This document shows, in pieces, positions 1 to 11,600 of a stretch of DNA of 64,000 nucleotides. The notes below the pieces were generated by a model that saw only the letters and a program-made list of their open reading frames with translations, was not told the DNA's origin and ran no database searches. The DNA is from Desmodesmus armatus (Eukaryota > Chlorophyta > Chlorophyceae > Sphaeropleales > Scenedesmaceae), in NCBI GenBank assembly GCA_007449985.2, contig VIIQ02000641.1:1-64000 (forward strand), in the 5' to 3' direction. Every line of letters starts with the position of its first letter. Position 1 is the first letter of the stretch. Position numbers and translations under genes: made by a program.

Positions 1-2
1 CC

Positions 3-1113
3 CCCTAAAACCTGCATTTTGCGTGTAGTATCTCACAGGCAGAAGCAGCACAGATTAAAAAGAGTGATTGGAAGCAGCACAGGGGGAGCATCAGAAGCAA
101 CATGTGACAGCTCAAGGGGTGTTGTGGCTTACACGGCAGAAGAAATCAGTCACCCGTGCGCCCATGTCACGCACAAGTTGGTCAAAAGTGGCCAAAATCG
201 AACATGCTTGCAATCAAACCAGCACTACAGGGGAAAGCCAGCACAACCATCACACCATGAGGGACAAACAGCAGGCATATAGGAACAGCAGGGTGCTGCC
301 CAACTCAGATGCATGCACCATTGCAGGGACCAATGAGGAAAATCCACCAGTGGCGCACCCCTAGGAACAAAAGTTTGTGCTCAATGTGATTGACACAATG
401 GCACTCACAAGCTAGAAGATCAGCTTGTCATCAGTACCACCACCCCACAGCTGAAGAGGTGCACTACCAGGGCAGTTGCATGACAGGCTCTGCCAATCAC
501 TGCAACCATCACGCATGCAAGTGCAACCTGGGGGTGACCCCCTCAAAAAGTGCCTGAAATTGCAAGGTGATTTTGACCCCCACACCCTTCAGTCCAGGCT
601 GCAGCCACAGGAATGGATGCTGCAGATAGCCCCACCAGCTGCATGTATGCCTCACCCCCAGCACATCCCCCTGTCCCCCAAAGCCATGTGCAGCTTCAGC
701 ACAGAGAAGGCCAACCTGGCAGCCGGCACCCCTGAAAACAAGTGGCAATTTCACCTCTGGAACACACACACAACAGGCCACAGGCTGGTGGAAGCTGAGC
801 AGGCACCCCAAGGCTCCCACCCCCATCAATAAGGAAGGTGTAGGCAGAGGAGCTAGGTGCTTGGTGCTGGTGCGGCGTGCGGCTAAGGCTAAGGCTAGGC
901 GCGCGCGCGTGGCATCAACCGGGTGGGGGAGGGTAGTCTCGATCGCCGGCTGCACGCACCACAAAACACCGCGCTGACCACCTTGGCCAACGCACAGCAG
1001 TAGTGCAAGGGAAAGCTGAGAAACGTTCAAATACCGAACATCAGCGGAAACTGCTGCTGTCTTGGGTGACAGGGAATTTGCGTCGGTTGTTAAAAACTTT
1101 TGTCCCTAAGTGT
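3..1113. repeat. 1.1-kb direct repeat, unit 1
   Basis: Begins CCCTAAAACCTGCATTTTG and ends near TTTTGTCCCTAAGTGT. The same sequence recurs at 1305-2433, separated by about 190 bp of unrelated DNA. The two units differ largely by single-base gains and losses in short homopolymers. No open frame in either unit reads like a conserved protein. It may be a fragment of a larger tandem array that extends left of the window. Confidence 0.85.
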
Positions 1114-1304
1114 GCGCCACACCCAGCCCCCGGCACCCCCAACCCTGCCGCCGCCCATCGCTGCCACCAACCCCTGTGGGTAAGCTGTTGGTGCCAATCA
1201 GTAGCAGGTTGTAGTGGTCTTATTTATGAATGTAGAAATGCCTGTCTTTGTTGCTGTTGCAGCTGGCAGCTTTGTACCTCAACTTGGCTGACCCCCACAG
1301 TGCA

Positions 1305-2433
1305 CCCTAAAACCTGCATTTTGCTTGTAGTATCTCACAGAGCAGCAGCAGCACAGCTACAAAGAGTGATTGGAAAGCGCACAGTGGGGAGCATCAGAAG
1401 CACACATGTGACAGCCTCAAGGGTGTTGGTGGCTTTACCACTGGCAGAAGAAACAGTCACCCGTGCGCCCATGTCACGCACCAAGTTGGTCAAAAAGTGG
1501 CCCAAATCGAACATGCTTGCAATCAAACCAGCCACTCAGGGGAAAGCCAGCACACCATCACACCATGAGGGACAACAGCAGGCATATAGGAAACAGCAGG
1601 GTGCTGCCCCACCTCAGATGCATGCACACCTTGCAGGGACCAATGAGGAAAATCCACCAGTGGCGCACACTAGGAACAAAAGTTTGTGCTCAATGTGATT
1701 GACACAATGGCACTCACAAGCTAGAAGATCAGCTTTGTCATCAGTACCCACCACCACACAGCTGAAGAGGTGCACTACCAGGGCAGTTGCATGACAGGCT
1801 CTGCCAATCACTGCAACCATCACTGCATGGCAAGTGAAACCCTGGGGGTGACCCCCTCAAAAAGTGCCTGAAATTGCAAGGTGATTTGACCCCCACACCC
1901 TTCAGTCCAGGCTGCAGCCACAGGAATGGATGCTGCAGATAGCCCCACCAGCTGAGATGCTGTATGCCTCACCCCAGCACATCCCCCTGTCCCCCAAAGC
2001 ATGTGCAGCTTCAGCACAGAGAAGGCCAACCTGGCAGCGGCACCCCTGAAAACAAGTGGCAATTTCACCTCTGGAAACACACACACAACAGGCCAAGGCT
2101 GGTGGAAGCTGAGCAGGCACCCCAAGGCTCCCACCACCCATCAATAAGGAAGGTGTAGGCAGAGGAGCTAGGTGCTTGGTGCTGGTGCGGCGTGCGGCTA
2201 AGGCTAAGGCTAGGCGCGCGCGTGGCATCAACCGGGTGGGGGGTGGGGAGGGTAGTCTCGATCGCCGGCTGCACGCACCACAAAACACCGCGCTGACCAC
2301 CTTGGCCAACGCACAGCAGTAGTGCAATGGGAAAGCTGAGAAACGTTCAAATACCGAACATCAGCGGAAACTGCTGCTGTCTTGGGGTGACAGGGAATTT
2401 GCGTCGGTTGTAAAAACTTTTGTCCCTAAGTGT
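1305..2433. repeat. 1.1-kb direct repeat, unit 2
   Basis: Second copy of the unit at 3-1113 in the same orientation. Both copies contain a CAGCAC-rich start, a GGCTAAGGCTAAGGCTA motif and a GC-rich GCGCGCG stretch near the end. After TAAGTGT the flanks diverge completely, which fixes the right boundary at about 2433. Confidence 0.85.
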
Positions 2434-5150
2434 ACCCTGACTACCGCTCAGATACCAAGCTGCCTACCTTTGACAAGCAAGTACAAGTCAACACAAGAGA
2501 CTGGGCCTGGGCATGCCGTAAAACTGCCTCGCATCAGCACGGCGCTGCAACATGTGCCAGGGGCTGTCCCAGCCCAGCCTCGCTGGTGTGTTCGCCCCTA
2601 TTATAGTCAGTAGTTATTCCTCTTGTGTCTGTGCCGCGGATCAGGAGCAGCCTGTGCAGCACGGGCTGAGCTCAGCCATCGCGATGTGCTGACGTGGGTC
2701 TTTCACGTAGGCCGCGCGCTGGGGTTGTTGTGTCGTCCCTTGTTTTTGTTGGTCTCTGTGTTTGTGTTGGGGCTGTTTCGGACCAGCGTTTGGCCAGCAC
2801 AGTGGGCTGTCTGACCGGTGGGGCAGTAGCAGTTGACAGCAGTAGCTGGAGAGCTGGAGCTGGAGCTGAGCAGCAGCTGGAGCTCGCATCACGCACAGTG
2901 TTGATGTCTTCGCTGTGCCGTGGTTTTGTCGCGTTTACAGCAGCAGCAGCAGCAGCTTTGGCTGGATCAGCAGCAGTCCGCTGAGTCAGCAGGCAGGTGC
3001 TGGTGTGCAGCAGCAGTGGCAGCAGAACACAGGCAAGGGCCATGCAGTGGCCTTGGGCCTGGTTGTAGGGGGCAGTGTTGCTGGCCTGTGAACGGTGCAG
3101 GCTTGGGCGCGCTGACTTGGGGCAGCCCGGTATACAAAGGTGTCGCTCCGACACCCCGGGCACCTGTCTTGGGGGTGTGGTATCGCAGCACAGCTGGAGC
3201 CTTTCTTCCACATTGTGTTCGAAGTGGTCGCCCCGGGGGCATGGGGGTGTGTGTTCGGCTTGGTACTGGTGGAAGCCTCTTGTCTGTGTGGCTGGCTTTG
3301 TGGGGGTTGAAGCCTTGCCTGTGGTCCCCTCTTTTCAGACAGTCTCCTCTGCAGACATCTCTGGTGGCGGGTTCTCTCCTTTCCGTGCTGTCTGTTCCCG
3401 TCCTTGTAGGTCCTGCAAAGGACTTTGGTTCCCTTCCGATGCTGGGTGTCGTTGCAGCGTAGCTGCGTGTGTCGCCCTGTAACCCCTTTTTCTTCTTCTT
3501 CTTCAACACAAGAGCGACTTCAGAGGAGAAGAACGTCTACACACGGTGAAGCAACCCGCTTCAGGCTACACACTAGCCACAGTATGTCGACAAGTTGCTG
3601 ACAGGAGTGAGTCACACTGGATACAACTGCCGACAGGAACAGCTTTGGATGCTGTTAGCACGTAAGTGCTTTGTGTCACCACGTTCTACTGAAGACTGCA
3701 CCAAGAGGAGCAACACGGAAGAGGAGCAACATACAAGCGTACTTGAGGGTAAAGCTACACCCAGTGAGGAGTACAGCTACGAGGAGAACGGCTACACACT
3801 CACTTCTACCTGCTACCTACCACCTACTGAGGATAAGACACGAGGGAGCAATTACCAGAAGGAGGACATCTACTACCGGCTTCCTGCACAGTGTTTGCTT
3901 TGCAGGTCCCATCACTGGTGAAGCTTATGGAATGGAAGTTATGGGTACTTAGGACTTTATCCCAATGCGGAATTTTTCGTTTCAAGCTGAGTACGTGGTT
4001 GTTTTACCACATGACCGATGTTTTTGACTGTCAGCAAGCAAGAAGACTTGTTTCTGACTGATGCAATCTTAGGCATGCATGTTTCAGTTGGAGGTGAACT
4101 TCATTGGATGTGGGCCCTGTTCGATACAGACCGCCACTACAGCAATCATGGTGTTTCACACCTTTGGTTTGCTTGGACCTCCAGTTGCGCTATGATCCTC
4201 AGTTTAGTTTGAAGCACTTGGAGTGCTGTAGCAGGCTGTTCCTAGCGAGGGAGTGTTGTGATTTACTGCTGGGTCCAGCTAGTTCCAGTCACATCCTACG
4301 AGACATGAACATGAACATGAGTGCTGGTCACATCTAAGTGCACCTTGTTCATGGTGACTGGTTATTCGGAACAGCCGCATACGTTTGCACACATTATGTT
4401 GTGGCATGAGTTAGTATTTACTCGAGCATTCACAGCGTACACAGGCCTGAGTTGCGTTGCGCGCACAGCCTGTTGTATTGGCCACAGTGCGGACTGCACT
4501 GTTTGGGCTGTTTGCAGTGTCATTATAAAGAGTACATTTGTACTATTGTGTCGTGCGCATCTTTACTGCAACCTGTTGCATAGTCATGCGCTAGAGCATC
4601 GGTAATGCCATGCTTTGACTGCCGTACGTTTATTTGCGCCCTTGCAACATGGGCATCCTAAAGCGTCCTGTTTGCTTCTGACGATGGACAGACCGAAAAG
4701 GCAGGATGCTAGGATAAGGAGGGTGTCGGTGTCCTGTAACAAGTACATACCCCATTGAGTCTGTTCATTTGTGAGCTTTGACGCTCAGAGACCCCGTACT
4801 GTGCTAGTGATTCAGCAGTGTTTCACTCAGCTTACAGCTGTTTCAGTCAGCTTCAGCAGAGCCTGAATCTCATCCACCTAAACGTCTAGGTGACATTAAG
4901 CGGGGCTGCCCGGAGGCTGGATGCGGGAGGCGGAGAAAGTTGTGGGGTGCGGGCTGATGGATTTTGAGGCTTTCGGGCTGTCGGGAGTGAGTCCGGTTGG
5001 GGGTGTTGAACCCGATGTTGGGTTTCCCTGACTTTCATACGTGAGACGCAATTGAGGCAGCATTGTTACTCTTCAATCTACCTTCATCATGAGACTTCTC
5101 CAATGGCACTGCGTCACTGTGGGGACAACAAGCTGGTCCGAGTGCGTGGG

Positions 5151-5173
5151 ATCAAAGGTCAAAGGTCAAAGGT
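5151..5173 (+). repeat. three tandem TCAAAGG heptamers
   Basis: ATCAAAGGTCAAAGGTCAAA followed by GGT: a short perfect tandem repeat with a period of 7 bp, with no coding context. Confidence 0.8.
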
Positions 5174-5838
5174 AGACACCAGATCATCTGGTGTGGGGGT
5201 GCCTGCAGGGGATCAAAGGAGTGCTATGCTGCGGTGGTCCCTACGGTGCTGTGCTGCGTGCCGTGGACCTCCCACTGCCCTGCTGCACTCGTCGCCCTGG
5301 CCGTTCAAAGGGCTCTAAAGGGGCTCGGCTGAGTGAACTGAACACTTGCAGTCTGGTGCTGCTGGCCGAGAGACAGGCTGAGCCTGTATGAGAGATCAAT
5401 CGCGGGCCGGTGAGAGCGCGCACGTATACCAAAACCACCGAAGGCTGTAAGCTGGTAATTTGACAGCTAGACTGCAGGACTAAGGGCAGGAAGGCTGGAC
5501 AGGCTGTGCTGTCACTGCTAGGCCGGGACACTGGAACCTATACAAGGGTAAAAGCCAGTGAAGGGTCAGTTACCAGGGAATGCATGCTGTGGCGGAAATG
5601 CTCTACAGGAGGGCTCTCTCTGCAATGCACTGAAAAAGCAGCGAAATCGTGCTTTATATAGGGAAGAAATTGGCAGTTGTAAACCGCCACTTCTCATTCC
5701 CTAACCAACTAACAACTTCTAAATGGGACCACTGGTTCAATTGACACAAAGAGAGCCGACACACTGCGCAGCTCCACGCAGAAGGGCCAAGTGTGTCACA
5801 AGTATGTCAGACTAAAACACAAGTTCACAGTCCAACGG

Positions 5839-6108
5839 TCACGCAGCTTCTGCCACGTCAGCAACAAACGTGACTTTATACTGGTGCCGTAAATCATGCG
5901 TTGATGCAGGGGTGAAGTTGCCCTGGCCAGCTCCGGGGTCACCGCAGTACCCGTCAGGCCAAACGCGGGCAGCTTCCTGCCGCTGGGCTGTAGCATAGTG
6001 CATCACAATAGAGTAAGACGATACGCTTGGATGCAATAGGTCAGCCACTCGCACTGCTACGCCAAGGGCGGTGTAGTACTGGCGGTCCCTGCCAGCAGGT
6101 CTATACAA
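5839..6108 (-). pseudogene. possible coding fragment of unknown family
   Basis: An 89-codon minus-strand frame whose second half has an ordinary protein composition (Tyr, Thr, Asp, Val and His mixed, little low complexity), unlike its neighbours. I do not recognise a domain. No start context, splice partner or upstream continuation is visible, so this may be one exon of a decayed element or chance. It is listed because it is the only protein-like frame in 2.4-7.6 kb. Confidence 0.2.
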
Positions 6109-7347
6109 CAGTACTGCCTGCTACAGGCAGTAAATCTGTGCAAGGTGGCAATAAAGTAGACAAACATTATCGTGCACCTGATACATATGTATCACAAACA
6201 GCAACGCGGTGGTGGCACTCATTGTCCAGAGTCACCAGCTGTTTCGCAACAGCTGTTGCACTCACCACTTCAAAAGCGACTGTCCCCAGGCGCCGCCTTA
6301 CTACCCCTGGGGGTGGCGAAACCCAGCACACCGTGAAGGCTGCCACAGGGTGCTGAAAGGGGACACAAAACATGTCAGCACTCATCGCACATAACTTGCA
6401 AAGAGGTCCCAGACTTATTTCATGCAAAGTTGCACATGCAACACCCAACAAGAGAAAAAGAAAACCGCCATGCCACAATCCAAAGCACAAACACCCTCAG
6501 AAGGTGGCTTACGCCTTCTGTTATGTCATACTCATACTGCAGTCAATTGTGGCTGCTATGCCACATCCAAATGTGCTGGCAGGCACTGGTGATCCATGGA
6601 AGGTCAAACGTGCTTCTTTATCTGCATGGGGAGCCGGGCACCCAGGCAGTGGGGCCTGAACAGTGGCTCCGCAATGCCGCTAAAACCACAATGCAAAGCT
6701 GGCAGGAGCCAGTTGCCTCAATCCGCGGTGCACAGCCACAACCGGTGTCCCTTCCGGGGGCTTGCCCCATGCATAGAATTGCTGGGATAAAATTTGCCAA
6801 AATCCCCCAGCCCTTGTCTCAAGGCCACTCTGACATGTGAGGGCAAAAACCTTGAGCAAGACCGACGAGTATCTCCGCCGCTTCGAAGACGACACAAATG
6901 GCTGACAGGACAAGGGTGTTGATACAAGCTCAGCACACTGTGAAGACCCCAAACAGTTTAATGCCTTGCTCAGGGCACAACAAGCCCAACGCACCAGGAG
7001 TGGTGGGCAAAGGAAACAGCAACACACAGCAGAGTGTTGGTTGTTCAGCAGCCATGCACAGCAGCTGGGCACCAGCAAGGTGCAACAGCGGCTGTGGCTG
7101 CCACAGACTGAGAAAGGCCTGCCCTCAGGCCTATAATGACAAGGATTTGCAAACAGCCGTGAGATCAACGCTCTAGGCTGGTGAAGAACACAGCACACAT
7201 TGGGGGCAAACTGCGCAAGCAGGCCAAAGTGCTGTGACACAGCTTCTTGTCAGGCTGGCACCGAATCATCACACAGACACCCCACACAGACACACAAAAC
7301 AATATTCCCAAAGCCCCTGAAAGGTAAAGCCCTGTCTGATATCAAGT

Positions 7348-7390
7348 GGTGACAGGCTGGTGACAGGCTGGTGACAGGCTGGTGACCAGC
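7348..7390 (+). repeat. 11-bp tandem repeat, about 3.5 copies
   Basis: GGTGACAGGCT is repeated three times and followed by a partial fourth copy (GGTGACC). No function can be inferred. Confidence 0.8.
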
Positions 7391-7702
7391 CAACTGTCAA
7401 GTCAAACTGGAACCGTGACCGGCTGGCACATAAACGACAACGAACATGCCCAGAGAGGTGCCATAAACGAAACATGCGAGCAGGCAGCAGCTCTCCCACA
7501 TTGGCTGCTGATCCATGAATAGTTGCAGCCCAGATCGGACTCAGTTTGTAACATTCGATCAATAACCAAATGGCACTTCTGAGACCTTCGTACAGACGTA
7601 ATGATGTTGAAACACCACGCTCAGCACCAATGAGGGATGCTGGAGGATGTTGGCCCAGCCACTGCTGTAGTAGCTGCTGTCACAGGGCCTTGCTGCTGCA
7701 CC

Positions 7703-9115
7703 TCAAAGGAGAAATGCCAGGTAGGCAGAGCCTTGACCTGGCAAAACAGACGGCTTGCCTGGATCTTTGGGAAGCTTAGACCAAGCCAGCATGTGCCGGA
7801 GATGCCTGCTCCACGTGGGGTAGTCAACGATGATGCCAGGCTGGGGCTTTGGGGACACTTGTAGCCAGGAACTGGTGCCACCACAGTCTTGGATGGAGGC
7901 AGGTGACAAGGTAGTCGTCACTTGCAGCAGGGATGATGCCATATCAGGACAGTCATCAAACGCCGGCATGTTGTAGTAGTAGTCGCAGGGCTCGTAGTGC
8001 ATGCCAAGGGGTGAGTTGTGCTGGGGGCAGCTGGAAAGCTCCTCAATCGGCGAAGGCTCATCATGTGTTGATGGCTTCACCTGCAGGTTGACGCGTCCAT
8101 GCCTGGATGGAGTCTTCGGGGTCTCTGGTGCCAGGCTGCTGCTGTTGCAGCCCATGGTCGGCACAGTAGTTGGAGGAGCGCACCCTGAACTGTAGGGCAG
8201 AGTGACCTCAGGGCTTGCAGACACACTGTCAGGCGTATCGCAGCAGGTGGGTACAGGATGCTCACAAGCATCTGCGTAGGCATGGCATGACATGGGCTGC
8301 TGGGTAGCAAGGTTTGCAACAGGCAAACCAGCTGCTGGTACTTCTGCAACATGAGTGCAGGCCAGCAGCTCAAGGCTATAGTCATCACCAAATGCATTTG
8401 CAGGATCACAAGCTGCATCAAATGCATGCACTGAAGATTGCTGCTTGTGTTGCCGCAGGTCCTGCTCAGCAAGTGCAGCCATGAGGGCATGGATCTCAAT
8501 ATCCTGTGCGTGCTGGCACTCCTGATCGCGCTGCTGCATCTGGAGCAGCTGGCGCTCCAAGGAAGCACACATACTGTAAAGGTGTGCTATGTCCTCAGCA
8601 GCAGGGCACTCTTGAAAGAGGTGCAGGTCATGCTCTGTTGCTCGTATGCAGCTGACACAAAGTCGTCAGGCAGGTCCCACTGCTGATGGACAGCATCATA
8701 GCTGCCATACTGCTGCCATGTATCACAACCAGAATGGGTAGTGACCCAATAATCACAAAATGCTGCAACATCTGCTATGCTGTGCAGGCGCTGGCGCAAG
8801 GCCTCCTCCCTTTTGTGTGGCAGATCTTGGCATGCAGCATGTTGACCTGAGACATGAGACCACAAAGCTGGCCCAGAAGAAGGCAGCTGCTGCCTGCTTG
8901 CAAGCAAACGAGCTAGCTCCGCTGGTCACCAAAACTTGCCACTTACCGCCTGGAGACATCCGCCTGACAATGAACCCCCAGGGGCTGACAAAGTCGTTAA
9001 TCCGCTCAGTGAACTCTCCATCTTCAAGACCTAGCCCGGTGCGGTACAAGGGGCCAAAGAGGACCTGGTTTGAGCACAAACATATCAGGCAGGTGTCCAC
9101 ATGAGCAGGCTGCAA
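7703..9115 (-). pseudogene. KDZ-type transposase, C-terminal exons (decayed)
   Basis: Read leftwards, the region first encodes an AHVDTC segment, then GLGLEDGEFTERI and a following RRMSPGGK (about 8950-9115). A conserved Gly-rich DGE-x-x-ER block followed by Arg-Met-Ser resembles the late catalytic region of Kyakuja/Dileera/Zisupton transposases, as I recall that family. After a break comes a helical, Gln/Glu-rich stretch (8587-8900) and then a 289-codon frame (7703-8572) with a coiled-coil-like start and a Ser/Pro/Thr-rich tail ending in a stop. The pieces lie in different frames, so introns or frameshifts separate them. The first block recurs at 16024-16327. The family assignment rests on one motif by eye; an unrelated algal transposase is possible. 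Confidence 0.4.
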
Positions 9116-9184
9116 ACTGTGTGTTGAGTCGAAACAAGCTGCCAGTCAGGTAACGTACATATTCACAACACGGACTAGAAGTAC

Positions 9185-9227
9185 GCATGGGGGGCGCCGT
9201 GCAGCGTGTGCATGGCGCCCCCCATGC
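9185..9227. repeat. perfect 14-bp inverted repeat (hairpin)
   Basis: GCATGGGGGGCGCC at 9185-9198 pairs with GGCGCCCCCCATGC at 9214-9227 across a 15-nt spacer. The flanks add a weaker second pairing (GCCGTGCAG with CTGCACGGC). The same hairpin is intact in the duplicate at 16397-16439. Confidence 0.85.
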
Positions 9228-9339
9228 ACACTGCACGGCACAAACAGGCGCAACGGGTTGAAAGCCACAACACTATCCTGAAGAAATACGCAAACCTGAA
9301 AGCCATGTGTCATTAAATGCCAGCGCACGCGCGCACCCC

Positions 9340-9740
9340 TCCCCCCCCCCCCAAACCTGCGCGTGCACCCACCCGCAACCATGCCCACACGTGGCGCGCA
9401 CACACATGAACCTACATGCAAGAAGGCATGCATGCATCTCCCCACATAACCCTAGACGAAAAACATTGCGTGCTTGTGCCCTTACACACGTGCATGCTCC
9501 TGCACACATTCCAGCTGCCGCAACCCAGATGTGCTGGCAAGCTCCCTAGTCAGCGGCCTTGCGTGTGGTGCACTGATCGCACACCCAATCCATTGCCCGC
9601 CCTGCTGATCACCTTTACTTGCTGATCACCTACTTGCGCGCACTGCTGGCCATCAGCTGCCTGCAGCCTGCTCGCCCCTTTGTTTTGCGCACTCATGACC
9701 CCCCCCCCCCCACCACCACCACCACACCACCACCACCACC
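9340..9740 (+). repeat. poly-C tracts and (ACC)n run
   Basis: A C-run of about 13 at 9345 and another from 9700 that passes into ACC/ACCACC repeats. The copy at 16915 is shorter, so the tract length varies between duplicates. No gene between the tracts. Confidence 0.8.
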
Positions 9741-9849
9741 ACACACACCCAAGCTGCAAATGGCCCACTCTGTCCATCACCCAAGGACACCTCACCTGGC
9801 ACCACCAGACATGGGTACTTGAGTGCATGGCTGACGTGGCAGGCGTGAT

Positions 9850-10125
9850 GTCCTGGACCTGCTGCTGTGTCACCACCAACTGGGTGGGCAGCTCCGCAAC
9901 CAGGCGGGCCACTTATACATCACCAGCAGCGCGCTTGAGGCCGATGTTCTCCACCACCTTGGCAATCCAGGCATACCACTTGCACACCAGGTCTCCAAAG
10001 AAGAAGCGCCCTTTGAGCTGGGACAGCACTGCGTGCAGCGCATGACAGTAGTGCATGCAGACAAACCTTGTGCACACCACGACACGATGTGAGCCCAAGG
10101 GCTATGTCGTGACTGTACACCCAAA
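9850..10125 (-). pseudogene. KDZ-like transposase, middle exon (decayed)
   Basis: On the minus strand the frame contains FFFGDLVCKWYAWIAKV, then a stop, and then in the next frame a segment with MHSSTHVWWCQV. An Asp...Cys-Lys-Trp block followed by a His...His...Cys block, upstream of the Gly-rich DGE block at about 9020, has the order I expect in KDZ transposases. An in-frame stop or an intron splits the blocks. A near-identical copy lies at 17060-17300, and its left part recurs again at 40008-40200. Confidence 0.35.
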
Positions 10126-10170
10126 GAGAGTTTGTTGTACTGCTGCTTTTTGCGCGATAGCCTAGTGATT

Positions 10171-10560
10171 TTAAGTGATGGGGAAAATCGGTAGTGTTGG
10201 AGCCGCTGCTGGTGTTGGTGCCGCTGCTGGCGTGGATGCCGCTGCTGGTGTTGGTGCCGTTGCTGGTGTTGGTGTTACTGCTGGTGTTGGTGCCGCTGCT
10301 GGTGTGAGTGCCGTTGAATCATCTGGTGTGGCAGCTGCAGATGCTGGGCGGCTCTCTGCTCCAGAGGAAGTTGCCTCTCCCTGGCCACTGCTGCTGCTGC
10401 TGCTGCTGCCTGGGGCCATCTCTGTGGCCTTGTACCATTTTGCGCAGGCCTTGCGGACGCGTGTGTCTGTCTTGCCGCACACATCGCCGACAAAGTATCC
10501 CGTGGCCTGCAGCTTGTTGTGGAAGCACAAGGACGCACAATGCTCCAGCTTGACCGTGCA
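10171..10560 (-). pseudogene. Cys-containing exon with Pro/Thr/Ala hexapeptide repeat
   Basis: The minus-strand frame of 119 codons opens with a Cys/His-containing segment, then GDVCGKTDTRVRKACAKWYK, a serine run from a CTG microsatellite, and a tail made of PTPAAA-like hexapeptides encoded by an 18-bp tandem repeat; it stops at 10171. Cys spacing hints at a small zinc-binding module but I cannot name it. Identical frames occur at 17370-17667 and 40273-40632, and a form with an expanded repeat at 52241-53053. It probably belongs to the same element as the KDZ-like exons. Confidence 0.4.
10193..10317. repeat. 18-bp coding minisatellite, about 7 copies
   Basis: Unit GCTGCTGGTGTTGGTGCC with variants, in a frame that gives Ala/Pro/Thr hexapeptides on the minus strand. 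It has the same length in all three close duplicates but is about four times longer at 52307-52812. Confidence 0.9.
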
Positions 10561-10589
10561 TATGTGCTATGCCTGTAATGTGCTTGTGG

Positions 10590-11600
10590 AACCCCCCCCC
10601 CCCCACTAGGCACTGCACTGGGATGGAGCTCACCCTGACGTGATACGGCAGCGGATGATTATCACCACTTCGTACTAAAAGGAGAAGGGAATGTGTAAGA
10701 CTTGTCAGTGGGACAGGGGCCTGTTGCAGTGAATGGCTGCAGTGAGTTCCTTCAGCTTCAGAGCTACAGATGTGGCATGTATGTATGTATACATGTGAGC
10801 ACGACTCGTGGGGCACACCTTGTCCACCAGCGTGATGATGTCTTGCAGGCACGGCTTGTGCAGGGCCTCCTGCATGTCAGCTGCCTCCATGTAGCGCATC
10901 ACACAACCCAGGATGTGGAGCTTGGTGGGGTAGGGCACCTCCAGGTCAGCTCATGCACCAACGTGAACAGCTTGGGCATCTTCTCTGTGGTCAGCAGTCA
11001 CTGCTCAGTGATGGCTGCAACACCAGAACATAAGCCAGCATGCGCTGCCGTAATTAAGTGATGGGTTCAGGGGGTGTTCACATATGGCAGCAGTTTGAAA
11101 CAGCAGTAGACTGCTTGGCACGTGTCAAACGTCTTCTCGACAATGATACCCTAGCACACTCCTGCCTGTCGGCAACTGCTGTCTATCGAAAGCTGGCAGG
11201 ACAACTATGCCAACCCACCTTGATGGCGCTCTGCTCAGCCTCTGCTGCCATGGGGCAGCCATGTGAAGCGCCTCAAGCTTGACAAATGAATCACCAGCAT
11301 CAATCAAATGAATCAACTGTGAGCTCAGCTGAGCAGGTCGAGCCTCTAACAGAGCTGGTCTGCAGCAGCAGCAGCACATGAAAAACAACCTAGGCATGCA
11401 CGTGCAAAAAGCGCCTTGACAAGTGTCTATGTGGTTGACAGGGGGGTGTGCAGCAAATGGTGTGTAGGATGTACCTGTGCAAAATGCAGTTGGCTGCAGT
11501 CCAGTCAGTCGCAGCCTTCGGAAGGGGTGGGCAGCAAACATGAGGGGACAACTGAGAAACAACGCAGCACTGCGGCAAGACGCAAGTCAACTGCATGACG
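10590..11600. other. 1 kb of duplicated element with only short frames
   Basis: The same sequence is found at 40690-41700. A minus-strand stretch near 10705-10938 reads as a plausible exon (mixed hydrophobic and charged residues, ADMQEALHKPCLQDIITLVD). I cannot assign it. A C-run of 12 lies at 10594, and a CAG microsatellite at 11365. Confidence 0.35.

Larger units (their letters stand above)
2434..7347. other. 4.9 kb without a recognisable gene
   Basis: Open frames are short, overlap on both strands and show no family motif. 2640-3480 is G/T-rich with CAG runs and ends in a TTCTTCTTCTTC tract at 3488. 3500-4700 has mixed composition. 4860-5560 is GC-rich and contains a triple heptamer repeat. 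I see no RNA gene, clear transposon ends or splice-linked exons. It may be old transposon sequence. Confidence 0.4.
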
